From Sphingobacterium sp. CZ-2 (GTDB lineage Bacteria > Bacteroidota > Bacteroidia > Sphingobacteriales > Sphingobacteriaceae): DNA of 64,000 bases. The stretch lies in contig NZ_CP038159.1 in the NCBI RefSeq assembly GCF_004526235.1, positions 3,844,001-3,908,000 of the forward strand, given 5' to 3'. Below the pieces are notes generated by a model. The model was not told where the DNA came from and did not search any database. It saw only the letters and a list, made by a program, of their open reading frames with translations. A program made the position numbers and the translations under genes. Position 1 is the stretch's first letter. Each line of letters begins with the position of its first letter. Shown here piece by piece: positions 53,157 through 61,347 of this stretch.

Positions 53157-53339
53157 TTACTTAATTTCTTTATGAACAGTTACTTTTCTCAATACTGGGT
53201 TGAATTTTTTCAATTCCAAACGCTCAGTTGTGTTCTTTTTGTTCTTCGTGGTAATATAACGAGACATTCCCGGAAGACCACTTTCTTTGTGTTCAGTACA
53301 CTCAAGGATAACTTGTACTCTATTTCCTTTTTTTGCCAT
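53157..53339 (-). CDS. rpmG: 50S ribosomal protein L33
   Basis: A 60-residue ribosomal protein beginning [20 protein letters not shown] and containing [20 protein letters not shown] and the ending [16 protein letters not shown], standard for L33. It has one cysteine only, so it is the zinc-free form. The N-terminal extension is typical of Bacteroidota. The gene stands between rpmB and the DUF4295 gene on the minus strand in one operon. Confidence 0.96.
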   Translation of the reverse strand: MAKKGNRVQVILECTEHKESGLPGMSRYITTKNKKNTTERLELKKFNPVLRKVTVHKEIK

Positions 53340-53413
53340 TGTCTTACTTATTTATACCCTCACGGGTGAATTTCATGATTCTTATTATTGTTGATACAAC
53401 AGGCGTCTATCTA

Positions 53414-53647
53414 TTAAATATGACCTTTTTTGATGAATTTATCGATCGCTGCTGTAATACCGTTCTTATTGATAGTTTTGATTGCTGATGTAGACACCTT
53501 CAATGTAATCCAACGGTCTTCTTCAGGAATGTAAAAACGTTTAGTCTGTAAATTAGGATAGAATTTACGTTTAGTTTTAACGTTCGAGTGAGATACGTTA
53601 TTTCCTTTTAATGCCGTCTTGCCTGTTAAATCACAAATTCTTGACAT
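53414..53647 (-). CDS. rpmB: 50S ribosomal protein L28
   Basis: A 77-residue L28. It begins MSRICDLTGKTALKGNNVSH with the signature CDLTGK, followed by SNVKTKRKFYPNLQTKRFYI and a C-terminal KVSTSAIKTINKNGI. The zinc-type cysteine pairs are missing (a single Cys), so it is the C-minus form. It is the first gene of the rpmB-rpmG-DUF4295 operon, and its start codon is 66 nt before the intergenic stretch shared with the divergent recO operon. Confidence 0.96.
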   Translation of the reverse strand: MSRICDLTGKTALKGNNVSHSNVKTKRKFYPNLQTKRFYIPEEDRWITLKVSTSAIKTINKNGITAAIDKFIKKGHI

Positions 53648-53851
53648 GATATTCGATTTTTTATTGTTGTTCTTATTTGTAAACGTCTCTTAGAAACGAG
53701 TGTGCAAATATCTATATTTCTTTTGGGAAATACAATAGAAATTTAGGAAATATTTTAAAAATATCTGTGGAGTCTGTAGAAGTCAACAAAAATACTGTAT
53801 TTTGCATAAGCATTAATAGCTATTGCCAACAATAGTTTTCAACAATTCACA

Positions 53852-54094
53852 ATGAATAAATATCTAGTTAAAGGATTATCACTCGCAATTACCGGGATAA
53901 TCGCCGTTTACATCAGTTACGACCTGATGGAAGCCGAAAATCATTGGTATAAGATACTCATGACCGTAGGAGTGATCTTGTTTGGATATGGATTTGTTCT
54001 TTTGGTGTATCGCATATTTCGTAAGATCGACCGGAAAACCCTGATCGATAATCGGAATAAAAAACAGGAAGAACAGAATCAGGAAAAAGAATAG
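53852..54094 (+). CDS. Small membrane protein of unknown function
   Basis: An 80-residue protein with two hydrophobic helices (about residues 6-26 and 35-57: LVKGLSLAITGIIAVYISYD and ILMTVGVILFGYGFVLLVYR) and a strongly charged C-terminal tail (NRNKKQEEQNQEKE). It is co-oriented with recO, whose ATG begins 5 nt after its stop, so the two are probably translated from one mRNA. No family recognised. The tail is likely cytosolic by the positive-inside rule. Confidence 0.72.
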   Translation: MNKYLVKGLSLAITGIIAVYISYDLMEAENHWYKILMTVGVILFGYGFVLLVYRIFRKIDRKTLIDNRNKKQEEQNQEKE

Positions 54095-54099
54095 GGGAT

Positions 54100-54816
54100 A
54101 TGCTGATCCAAACCAAGGGTATTCCATTAAAGATCACCAATTATTCGGAGAGCTCTGTCGTTGCACAGATTTATACAGAAGCACTCGGGCTTCAATCGTA
54201 TTTAATAAATGGCGCTCGGAAGCCTAAGGCCAAGATTCCAACGAATATGCTGCAACCCTTGCATTTATTGGAATTGGTGGTCTATAATAAAGAGGGTGGC
54301 AGCCTGCAACGGATAAAAGAGGCGCATCAGGTGCCTACCTTACGATCCATTCCTTTGGATATCGTAAAAAGTTCCCTGGCCATGTTCCTCAATGAGGTTT
54401 TATATAAGGTGCTGCGTCATCAGCATTCCGATCCACAATTATTTCATTTTCTGGAAAACGCCATCATCTGGTTGGATGAAAGTTCTGAAGGACTTGCCAA
54501 CTTCCATCTGGTATTCCTCCTGAAATTGAGCCATTACCTCGGCTTTAGACCGGCCATCAGCAATAAACCTTATTTTGATCTTCGAGAGGGGGTATTTAGG
54601 TCGGTTTTGCCTGGGCATGTACAGGTCATTCAGGAACCTTACAGCCAGATTCTAAGGGATATACTGCAAACAAATTTTAACGATTGTAACAAAATAAAAC
54701 TAAATAAAGAGGATCGATCGTATTTATTACAGAAAATAATCGATTATTATCGTTTGCATACGGAGAATTTTGGAGAATTGAATGCTTTGTACATCTTGGA
54801 GGAAATCTTTAGTTAA
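54100..54816 (+). CDS. recO: DNA repair protein RecO
   Basis: A 238-residue RecO with an N-terminal OB fold (GIPLKITNYSESSVVAQIYT, then LINGARKPKAKIPTNMLQPL) and a helical C-terminal domain containing LAMFLNEVLYKVLRH. The zinc-finger cysteines of some RecOs are absent. RecO loads RecA on SSB-coated single strands with RecR during gap repair. The gene follows the small membrane protein by 5 nt. The family is divergent, but the length and the start sequence LIQTKGIPLK are characteristic for Bacteroidota RecO. Confidence 0.92.
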   Translation: MLIQTKGIPLKITNYSESSVVAQIYTEALGLQSYLINGARKPKAKIPTNMLQPLHLLELVVYNKEGGSLQRIKEAHQVPTLRSIPLDIVKSSLAMFLNEVLYKVLRHQHSDPQLFHFLENAIIWLDESSEGLANFHLVFLLKLSHYLGFRPAISNKPYFDLREGVFRSVLPGHVQVIQEPYSQILRDILQTNFNDCNKIKLNKEDRSYLLQKIIDYYRLHTENFGELNALYILEEIFS

Positions 54817-54835
54817 GTTTTCCATTCCCTACAAA

Positions 54836-54870
54836 TGAAAAAGCCCATTGATGATGAACCAATGAGCTTT
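54836..54870 (-). terminator. Terminator of the cold-shock gene
   Basis: Stem AAAGC-C-CATTG (54840-54850)/CAATG-A-GCTTT (54860-54870) with one mismatch. On the minus strand it is followed by TTTCATTTG, moderately T-rich, 30 nt after the csp stop. It could also end recO. Confidence 0.55.
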
Positions 54871-54900
54871 GCCACAATAAATATATTTTGAATCTATTCC

Positions 54901-55092
54901 TTAGATAAGTTTTACATTTACCGCGTTAAGACCTTTACGGCCTTGTTCCACTTCGTAAGACACATGATCCTTTTCACGAACTTTGTCTACTAATCCTGAA
55001 ACGTGAACAAAGATTTCACCTTCGCCAGAATTTGGAATGATGAAACCGAAACCTTTGGCTTCATTAAAGAATTTTACTACTCCTTCTTGCAT
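54901..55092 (-). CDS. Cold-shock-domain protein
   Basis: A 63-residue single-domain CSP: MQEGVVKFFNEAKGFGFIIP with RNP1 KGFGFI, then EIFVHVSGL with RNP2 (FVHVS). It binds single-stranded RNA or DNA as an RNA chaperone. The 5' leader of ~145 bp to the divergent SIMPL gene is AT-rich with T runs, as for many cold-shock mRNAs. Several paralogs normally exist in Bacteroidota, so a cspA/cspC name is not given. Confidence 0.92.
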   Translation of the reverse strand: MQEGVVKFFNEAKGFGFIIPNSGEGEIFVHVSGLVDKVREKDHVSYEVEQGRKGLNAVNVKLI

Positions 55093-55238
55093 GTTATTAA
55101 TTATTGTTTTTTTTAAAGATATTATATTTTTTCTAAAAATGAATTAATTTTTTCCCCTTTCCTTTTAAACAATCTAAATTTTTATCTGTCTATTTTGGAA
55201 AGGTTTTTGTCAATCACCTTAAAGAAACAAAAAATAAT

Positions 55239-55955
55239 ATGAAAAAAATATTAACACTCCTTGTTTTATTAACTGCAGTTGTTAGTACACAAGCACAAAA
55301 TTCACTTATGGAAAATAGCAGAAGAGTTTCGACTCGTGGTTATGCAGAAAAAGAAGTAACCCCGGATATCATTTACTTATCCATCTCATTGAAAGAATAT
55401 TACCAAGATGGGAACAGCAAGAAGAAGGTAAGTATCGAAACCTTGGAAAAGCAGCTTTTTGATGCGGCCATGAAAAATGGTGTAAGGAAGGACGATTTTA
55501 CCATCCAGAACATCTATAGCTATAACGCAGAGACCAAAAAGAAGAACAATGAGCTTTTGCAATCTAGACAGTACCGCATTAAGGTAACTAATTTGAACAA
55601 CCTGAATACCATGATGGACGAAGTTGATCCTAAAGGTCTGCAGAGCACATCGATTTCCGGTTATGATCATTCGCAAAAAAGACAGATCGAAAAGGAATTG
55701 AAAACCTCAGCGGTCAAAGATGCCCGTACGAATGCCGAAATCTTGGCGAATGCTGATGGTGGTTCGGTAGGGAAGGCCTTAATGATCAATGATAACAGTA
55801 ATGTAAACTGGAACGAGATCATGCCACAACCAAGAATGTACAGCATGGCCAAAACGGCAAATGCAGAAATGGATGCTGCAGGAGAGGGCTTGGACCTGAA
55901 CATTCGTCCTATCAAATTGACCTGCAACATTGATGCAGTTTTCGAGTTAAAATAA
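55239..55955 (+). CDS. Exported SIMPL-domain (DUF541) protein
   Basis: A 238-residue protein with signal peptide 1-19 (VSTQAQ). The SIMPL domain starts at VSTRGYAEKEVTPDIIYLSI and continues IQNIYSYNAETKKKNNELLQ and KTSAVKDARTNAEILANADG. It ends with a conserved strand KLTCNIDAVFELK. SIMPL proteins are small periplasmic or outer-membrane-associated oligomers of poorly defined function, linked in other species to oxidative stress and outer-membrane maintenance. It is first in a run SIMPL-DUF4112-DUF4359-truC with spacings of 1, 31 and -1 nt. Confidence 0.88.
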   Translation: MKKILTLLVLLTAVVSTQAQNSLMENSRRVSTRGYAEKEVTPDIIYLSISLKEYYQDGNSKKKVSIETLEKQLFDAAMKNGVRKDDFTIQNIYSYNAETKKKNNELLQSRQYRIKVTNLNNLNTMMDEVDPKGLQSTSISGYDHSQKRQIEKELKTSAVKDARTNAEILANADGGSVGKALMINDNSNVNWNEIMPQPRMYSMAKTANAEMDAAGEGLDLNIRPIKLTCNIDAVFELK

Positions 55956-55956
55956 T

Positions 55957-56436
55957 ATGGAAAATCGCTACGTAAGTAAGCAAGAAAGAATATCCCAGGA
56001 TTTCCAATGGGTGGAACGGCTATCTGTTTTAATGGATAGTCGTTTCCGCATTGGAAACTTCAAGTTTGGCCTAGACCCCATTCTTAATTTTATCCCATTT
56101 GCTGGACAGGCAGCCACATTGATCATTTCCCTGGTGCTCGTAACGGTCATGTACCGAAACGGGGCAAGTGGAAAACTGACCATTAAAATGTTGCTCAATG
56201 TAACCTATGACGCTATTTTGGGATCCATTCCTTTGCTTGGAAACATCTTCGATTTTTTCAACAAGGCAAATGAAAAGAACATCAAACTACTTCGGGAACA
56301 CTATTATGAAAACAAGCATCAAGGATCTGGTGTCGGCATTCTTTTGACCATAGGCATTATCCTATTTGCTTTCGTGTTGGTATTCCTGTTCCTGATGTAT
56401 GCATTGACCTTATGGTTAATTGGATTGATTTTTTAG
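55957..56436 (+). CDS. DUF4112 membrane protein
   Basis: A 159-residue protein with three hydrophobic helices and a conserved start: LMDSRFRIGNFKFGLDPILN followed by FIPFAGQAATLIISLVLVTV. The motif GLDPILNFIPFAG is the DUF4112 signature. The centre contains ILGSIPLLGNIFDFFNKANE, another family-conserved part. The function is unknown; it is an inner-membrane protein by its helices. It begins 1 nt after the SIMPL gene stop, and the pair probably forms a translational unit. Confidence 0.85.
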   Translation: MENRYVSKQERISQDFQWVERLSVLMDSRFRIGNFKFGLDPILNFIPFAGQAATLIISLVLVTVMYRNGASGKLTIKMLLNVTYDAILGSIPLLGNIFDFFNKANEKNIKLLREHYYENKHQGSGVGILLTIGIILFAFVLVFLFLMYALTLWLIGLIF

Positions 56437-56467
56437 TTATCTGCCCAAATAGCATTAACTTTACCCC

Positions 56468-56836
56468 ATGAGCAAAACCAGAATCTTCGCGATAACCTTA
56501 GTGCTGATCATGTTGGCGGCTGTATTCACCAACCCTTCCAAAGAAAAAATGGAGGCTGCCTTGAGCACCAAGGCAAAGGATATCTTGCAAAAGCAATTGA
56601 AATACGAAGATAAAGGTGCTGTAGAACTGGGCATGATGCTTTTCGGAGACCAGGTGATCCGCGAATTCGTCAATTCCTATACTACTACCTCCAATTATTA
56701 TCTGTTTTCTTTGTCGAAGATCAACTGGAATGGAGAGAAGGTCATAGTGGGTGGAGGGGCCTTTGGCCAAGTCTGGATAAGCCCTAAACTGGATGAAAAA
56801 GCAGATAAATTGATCGAAGTACTCAAAAACCAATAA
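56468..56836 (+). CDS. DUF4359 exported protein
   Basis: A 122-residue protein with an N-terminal hydrophobic segment (MSKTRIFAITLVLIMLAAVF) that could be a signal anchor. It continues NPSKEKMEAALSTKAKDIL and ends NYYLFSLSKINWNGEKVIVG then GGAFGQVWISPKLDEKADKL, which fits DUF4359. No catalytic residues are evident. Its TAA shares its last A with the ATG of the pseudouridine synthase gene (TAATG), giving tight translational coupling. Function unknown. Confidence 0.78.
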   Translation: MSKTRIFAITLVLIMLAAVFTNPSKEKMEAALSTKAKDILQKQLKYEDKGAVELGMMLFGDQVIREFVNSYTTTSNYYLFSLSKINWNGEKVIVGGGAFGQVWISPKLDEKADKLIEVLKNQ

Positions 56837-57519
56837 TGTTAGAGATTCTTTACCGGGATGAAGAACTGATCGCGATCAATAAACCGCATGGTCTTTTGGT
56901 TCATCGTTCATCCATTGCTGCCGACACCTCAGAATTTGCCCTACAAAAACTCCGTGACCAAATTGGACAGGCGGTTTACCCGGCCCATCGCCTCGACCGA
57001 AAAACAGGTGGGGTGCTCTTGTTTTCCCTGAACAAAGAGATGGACAGCCTTATCCAACAGGCTTTCGCCAATAACCTGGTCAAAAAGGAATACCTGGCCA
57101 TATTGCGAGGCCATCCAGAAGATCAGGGAACTATTGATTATCCGCTGAAAAAAGAGAACGGGGTACTGCAGGATGCATTGACCCATTACCAACTGCTAAG
57201 AAAAGCTGAAATCGATCTTCCTTTCGGAAAACACCCTACATCAAGATACAGTTTGGTCAAAGCGATGTCCCAGACAGGAAGAATGCACCAGCTCAGAAGG
57301 CATTTTGCCCATATTTTCCATCCCATTATCGGAGATCGGCCACACGGCTGCAACAAACAGAACAAACTTTGGAAAGAAACTTTTAACCACGATAGCATGC
57401 TCTTGCATGCGAGCCAATTGAGGTTTATCCATCCAAAAACCGGAAAAGAGATCCTTATACAGGCCGAATTGCAACCTGAATTCCAAAAAGCGCTTCAAAT
57501 CCTGAATATTTCCCTATAG
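56836..57519 (+). CDS. truC: tRNA pseudouridine synthase (TruC-like, RluA family)
   Basis: A 227-residue RluA-family enzyme. It lacks an S4 domain. The motif I/II region contains VYPAHRLDRKTGGVLLFS, in which HRLD carries the catalytic aspartate, and GRMHQLRRHFAHIFHPIIGD is the conserved C-terminal motif. Length and the KTIDYPLKK-like stretch fit TruC, which forms pseudouridine-65 in tRNA. RluA-type rRNA specificity cannot be excluded without comparison. Its ATG overlaps the upstream stop by 1 nt. A second RluA start sequence (LEILYRDEELIAINKPHGLL) is also canonical. Confidence 0.87.
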   Translation: MLEILYRDEELIAINKPHGLLVHRSSIAADTSEFALQKLRDQIGQAVYPAHRLDRKTGGVLLFSLNKEMDSLIQQAFANNLVKKEYLAILRGHPEDQGTIDYPLKKENGVLQDALTHYQLLRKAEIDLPFGKHPTSRYSLVKAMSQTGRMHQLRRHFAHIFHPIIGDRPHGCNKQNKLWKETFNHDSMLLHASQLRFIHPKTGKEILIQAELQPEFQKALQILNISL

Positions 57520-57566
57520 TATACTTAACTTTTAGTAAAACAAGGTCCTTTTGTCGTTTAAATTCC

Positions 57567-57574
57567 TATTTTTG
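57567..57574 (+). promoter_or_regulatory. Putative -7 box of gcvT
   Basis: TATTTTTG matches TAnnTTTG and lies 26 nt before the gcvT ATG. A TTG stands 13 nt upstream, shorter than the usual spacing. Confidence 0.4.
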
Positions 57575-57600
57575 TAAGAACTAAAACTCATTGAATTATC

Positions 57601-58680
57601 ATGAAAAATACTGCGTTAACAAACGTACATATCGCTTTGGGTGCTAAGATGGTTCCTTTTGCTGGTTTTAATATGCCTGTGCAATATTCAGGTATCAACG
57701 ACGAGCATGAAACCGTGCGCACGGGCGTAGGTATGTTTGATGTGAGCCACATGGGAGAATTTATCCTAAAAGGCGAAAAAGCCCTAGACCTCATCCAAAA
57801 GATCTCTTCAAACGATGCTTCCAAACTTTATGATGGAAAAGTACAGTATGGCTACATTCCGAATGAAACCGGTGGTGTTGTTGATGACTTCTTAACCTAT
57901 AAAATCGACGATCAGACCTATCTATTGGTTGTCAATGCTTCCAACATCGAGAAGGATTGGAACTGGATCAGCAAATACAATGAATTTGGCGTAGAGATGA
58001 AAGACATCTCCGACGAAACTTCCTTATTCGCCGTTCAAGGACCAAAAGCTGCTGATGCACTTCAAGGTTTAACAGATATCGAATTGGCACCAATGGAGTA
58101 TTACTCCTTCCAAAAAGGGGTATTTGCAGGTGTAGAGAACGTATTGGTATCTGCTACAGGTTACACTGGTGCAGGTGGTTTCGAGATCTATGTGGACAAT
58201 AAACATGCAGAACAAGTATGGAATGCGATCATGGAAGCTGGTAAGCCTTATGGCATTAAACCTATCGGTTTAGGTGCTCGTGATACCCTACGTTTAGAGA
58301 TGGGTTTCTGTTTATATGGAAATGATATCGACGATAACACCTCTCCATTAGCTGCAGGTTTGGGATGGGTTACTAAATTCACCAAGGATTTTGTAAACTC
58401 GGAAAACCTGAAAGCAGAAAAGGAAAAAGGAGTATCCCAAAAATTGGTAGGATTTGAAATGATCGATAGAGGTATTCCTCGTCACGATTATGAGATTGTA
58501 GATGCAGAAGGTAATAAAATTGGTCGTGTTACATCTGGAACACAATCACCTTCCCTTAAAAAATCTGTTGGCTTAGGCTATGTGGATACAGCATTTACAA
58601 AAGAAGGAACCGAAATCTTTATTTCGATCCGTAATCAACCGATCAAAGCGGTGGTTAAAAAACCTCCTTTCGTAAAATAG
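57601..58680 (+). CDS. gcvT: Aminomethyltransferase, T protein of glycine cleavage
   Basis: A 359-residue GcvT, the usual length. It contains [20 protein letters not shown] and [16 protein letters not shown] in the N-terminal folate-binding domain, [17 protein letters not shown], and [19 protein letters not shown] with the conserved catalytic region. It transfers the methylene group from aminomethyl-lipoyl GcvH to tetrahydrofolate. The gene stands alone on the plus strand between truC and a strong terminator, about 11.7 kb from gcvP on the other strand, so the pathway genes are dispersed. Confidence 0.96.
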   Translation: MKNTALTNVHIALGAKMVPFAGFNMPVQYSGINDEHETVRTGVGMFDVSHMGEFILKGEKALDLIQKISSNDASKLYDGKVQYGYIPNETGGVVDDFLTYKIDDQTYLLVVNASNIEKDWNWISKYNEFGVEMKDISDETSLFAVQGPKAADALQGLTDIELAPMEYYSFQKGVFAGVENVLVSATGYTGAGGFEIYVDNKHAEQVWNAIMEAGKPYGIKPIGLGARDTLRLEMGFCLYGNDIDDNTSPLAAGLGWVTKFTKDFVNSENLKAEKEKGVSQKLVGFEMIDRGIPRHDYEIVDAEGNKIGRVTSGTQSPSLKKSVGLGYVDTAFTKEGTEIFISIRNQPIKAVVKKPPFVK

Positions 58681-58695
58681 AATAAATTATAATTG

Positions 58696-58723
58696 AAAAG
58701 GGGCTATTTTCTAGCCCCTTTTT
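58696..58723 (+). terminator. Bidirectional terminator between gcvT and the small membrane protein
   Basis: An 11-bp stem AAAAGGGGCTA (58696-58706)/TAGCCCCTTTT with a TTTTC loop, followed by T-rich sequence. On the other strand it likewise ends in TTTTC, and the stop codon of the minus-strand gene lies inside the stem. Confidence 0.85.
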
Positions 58724-58952
58724 TATGCTTTACACTTTGCTGTTGTTGTTGGAATCTTTCATTCTGCTTCGTTTTTACCTCTCGCTTCACCTGCTTCAAT
58801 AAAACTACTTTTAAATAGATCAGAACAACCATTAAGGCGATGGAAATCCCCAAGATCAACATATTCCCGCTGTTAAAAGCCGCCCAGCCACTAAGTACCA
58901 AGAATACGATGAATAAATTCAGTACAATGTTTAATATAAATTTCTTTGTCAT
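58704..58952 (-). CDS. Small two-helix membrane protein
   Basis: An 82-residue protein with two hydrophobic helices (about residues 5-25 and 30-52, IVLNLFIVFLVLSGWAAFN and MLILGISIALMVVLIYLKV) and a very basic, Gln-rich tail (KTKQNERFQQQQQSVKHKKG). Its ATG overlaps the stop of the upstream 101-residue membrane gene by 4 nt (coordinates 58949-58952). The stop codon lies inside a hairpin that terminates gcvT from the other side. It is probably specific to Sphingobacteriaceae. No function is known to me. Confidence 0.68.
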   Translation of the reverse strand: MTKKFILNIVLNLFIVFLVLSGWAAFNSGNMLILGISIALMVVLIYLKVVLLKQVKREVKTKQNERFQQQQQSVKHKKGARK

Positions 58953-59254
58953 TTCTTTTTTATGATTTTAATGCCGGTAACCCGTTCCCTCAAAAGGTAA
59001 AAATAAACGATTCCAGCGACAATATTGAATACGATGATAAATAGGGCTAATAAAAGTCTTTCTGAATTCGATATGCGCCCTGATTTCATAATCTCCATGA
59101 GCACCAGCACTACCCATACCAAAGACAACAACATGGAAATGCTGAACATAATTGGGGCCATGCCTACCTTAAAAAGTAGCAATAGAAAAGATAAAGCATA
59201 AAAAACCAGACTAAACATAAATGCCTGCTTAGTCTGGTGAAACATCTTGTTCAT
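58949..59254 (-). CDS. Small three-helix membrane protein
   Basis: A 101-residue protein with three hydrophobic helices (about residues 11-29, 32-54 and 66-90) and basic termini (RERVTGIKIIKKK). It overlaps the downstream two-helix protein gene by 4 nt, so the two are co-translated, and the start is the ATG of MNKMFHQTKQAF. It sits 30 nt downstream of the glutamate dehydrogenase stop in the opposite sense of reading order, that is, gdh, then this gene upstream in transcription would read gdh last; they are on the same strand with the dehydrogenase stop at 59285. Function unknown. Confidence 0.68.
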   Translation of the reverse strand: MNKMFHQTKQAFMFSLVFYALSFLLLLFKVGMAPIMFSISMLLSLVWVVLVLMEIMKSGRISNSERLLLALFIIVFNIVAGIVYFYLLRERVTGIKIIKKK

Positions 59255-59284
59255 ACTAACAAAGGTAAGGATAATAACGCTTAC

Positions 59285-60709
59285 CTACGGGAAGATGCCT
59301 AATTCTTTATAGGATTCGCCCACTTTATTGATCGCACAGATAAAGGCAGCAGTCCGTAGATCATCCACTCCTTCTGTGTTTTTCAAGATCTGATGGATCT
59401 CCTGGTACGATCCGATCATGGTGTCTTCCAATCCTGAATACACCAAGTCAACCTCATCAGGGCCTCTTAGAATAATCTTTCTTTCCAATTTAGATACCTT
59501 TTGGTTCGTCATGGATTCAATGATGTTCAGGATCTCAGCATACATATTTTCGCTGAAGCGTTTCTCCAAACGTCCGTAACGCACATGGCTCAGGTTTTTC
59601 AACCACTCAAAATAGGAAACCGTTACACCACCAGCATTCAGATAGATATCTGGAATTACCATGATTCCTTTTTTCAAGAAGATTTCGTCCGCATCAGGTG
59701 TCAATGGACCATTTGCCGCCTCACCAACGATCTTCGCTTGGATCTTATCCGCATTTCCTTTATGAATAACAGACTCCAAAGCCGCAGGGATCAAGATATC
59801 ACATGGATATTCCAATCCTTTAGCCGACTCCTCAATATTGGTTGCTCCTGGGAAGTTTAAAATAGACCCTGTCTGCTTACGATGCGCCACAACAGCCTCC
59901 AAATCCAATCCATCTTCTGAATAGATTGCTCCTTCATATTCGATCAAACCGACAAGCTTAGAACCCGCTTCCTGGAAAAATTTAGCCGCATAATAACCTA
60001 CGTTGCCTAACCCTTGAACGATTACCCTTTTGTCTTCCACACCTACCGTCAAACCTAAGGCATCCATGTCCTCCTGCACCTTACATGCTTCGCGAACACC
60101 GAAGAAAACCCCTAAACCCGTTGCTTCCGTACGACCACGAACACCACCTTGGGAAATAGGTTTGCCCGTCACACAGGCCTGAGCATTGATTTCATTTGGA
60201 TTTAAAGTAGTGTAAGTATCCACGATCCAGCTCATTTCACGCGCACCAGTACCGTAATCCGGAGCAGGAACATCTGTACCCGGACCAATGAAATTCTTTT
60301 TCACTAATTCTGTCGTATAACGACGTGTGATCTTTTCTAGCTCATATTCGCTATACTTCTTGGCATCAATCTTAATACCTCCCTTGGCACCTCCAAAAGG
60401 CACATTCACAATGGCACATTTGTAGGTCATTAAGGAGGCTAAAGCCATTACTTCATCCTGATCTACTTCCATACTGAAACGGATACCACCTTTACACGGC
60501 AGCTTGTGATGGGAATGCTGTACACGATAGGCTTCAATCACTTCGATGCCATCTCCGATCTTCACCGGAAACTTTACCCTTAAAATTGAATTACATGCTT
60601 TGATCTGATCTAGGATTCCTGGAGAGAATTTGGTGAATTTTGCAGCCTTGTCAAAATTACGTGCTACTCCTTGGAAGAAACTCTGTGTTATATTGGCTTC
60701 TTTAGACAT
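59285..60709 (-). CDS. Glutamate dehydrogenase (Glu/Leu/Phe/Val dehydrogenase family)
   Basis: A 474-residue dehydrogenase. The substrate and catalytic lysines are at KGGIRFSMEVDQDEV (Lys73), LMTYKCAI (Lys97) and VPFGGAKGG (Lys109), with the spacing of hexameric GDHs. The nucleotide-binding Rossmann loop is VQGLGNVGYYAAKFF, and EAANGPLTPDADEI is also characteristic. It interconverts glutamate with 2-oxoglutarate and ammonia; the cofactor choice cannot be settled from the loop alone. A long AT-rich leader (60710-60860) lies upstream. The 101-residue membrane gene starts 30 nt beyond its stop on the same strand. Confidence 0.93.
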   Translation of the reverse strand: MSKEANITQSFFQGVARNFDKAAKFTKFSPGILDQIKACNSILRVKFPVKIGDGIEVIEAYRVQHSHHKLPCKGGIRFSMEVDQDEVMALASLMTYKCAIVNVPFGGAKGGIKIDAKKYSEYELEKITRRYTTELVKKNFIGPGTDVPAPDYGTGAREMSWIVDTYTTLNPNEINAQACVTGKPISQGGVRGRTEATGLGVFFGVREACKVQEDMDALGLTVGVEDKRVIVQGLGNVGYYAAKFFQEAGSKLVGLIEYEGAIYSEDGLDLEAVVAHRKQTGSILNFPGATNIEESAKGLEYPCDILIPAALESVIHKGNADKIQAKIVGEAANGPLTPDADEIFLKKGIMVIPDIYLNAGGVTVSYFEWLKNLSHVRYGRLEKRFSENMYAEILNIIESMTNQKVSKLERKIILRGPDEVDLVYSGLEDTMIGSYQEIHQILKNTEGVDDLRTAAFICAINKVGESYKELGIFP

Positions 60710-60861
60710 AAATAATGTATTTGTTTACATTTTGGTATAATATTATAAAGTTAGTTCTTTTAAAATTTTTATAACAACAAAGCCTCAGAAAACATCATTT
60801 TTAATCTTTTTTTAATAAAGCCTAAATTATTTTAACAGAACTTCAATGAAAATCTATAAAA

Positions 60862-60891
60862 ACAAAAATGCCCAAGTATACTTGGGCATTT
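60862..60891 (-). terminator. Terminator of the rhodanese gene
   Basis: A 26-bp perfect palindrome, AAATGCCCAAGTA (60866-60878) with its complement TACTTGGGCATTT, followed on the minus strand by TTTTGTTTTT. It begins 17 nt beyond the rhodanese stop. Confidence 0.85.
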
Positions 60892-60908
60892 CCTTTGAAT
60901 ATTATTTC

Positions 60909-61223
60909 TTAATAAACATCCATTTCTGGGTCAAAGGCTTCCTTCCAAGCCAAAATTCCGCCTGAAAGATTGGAAAGGTTGGTATAACCTTCTTGCTCCA
61001 GAAGCATAACTGCCTGTGCACTACGCTTTCCAGAACGGCATTGAATAACAACAGGAATATCCTTAGAAATCTTGTCCTTTTCAATCACCACGCCCGATAA
61101 TGGGATATTTACACCGTTTAAGTTCGATACTTCATATTCAAATGGCTCACGTACGTCGATTAATTGGAATTCAACGTTGTGATCCATCATATCCTTTAAT
61201 TCTTGAACACTTATTTCTTTCAT
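60909..61223 (-). CDS. Rhodanese-like sulfurtransferase
   Basis: A 104-residue single-domain rhodanese. It begins MKEISVQELKDMMDHNVEFQ with the CH2A-like LIDVREPFEYEVSNLNGVNI, and the active-site loop is QCRSGKRSAQ (Cys62). It is a small cytosolic persulfide carrier or sulfurtransferase, resembling PspE/GlpE-type proteins but without a signal peptide. Six residues in the active-site loop are typical for sulfur-transferring rather than phosphatase-like versions. It is a single-gene unit closed by a strong terminator. Confidence 0.9.
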   Translation of the reverse strand: MKEISVQELKDMMDHNVEFQLIDVREPFEYEVSNLNGVNIPLSGVVIEKDKISKDIPVVIQCRSGKRSAQAVMLLEQEGYTNLSNLSGGILAWKEAFDPEMDVY

Positions 61224-61347
61224 GATCTGCTTTTTATCAAATATAATTAATTTTACAGCTACATTTACAGCAAATGTCTGTCCAAATTTTTAAATTCAAA
61301 CCTACAATTTAAATTATGACATTATTGTTCACTTTATTACCATAAAC

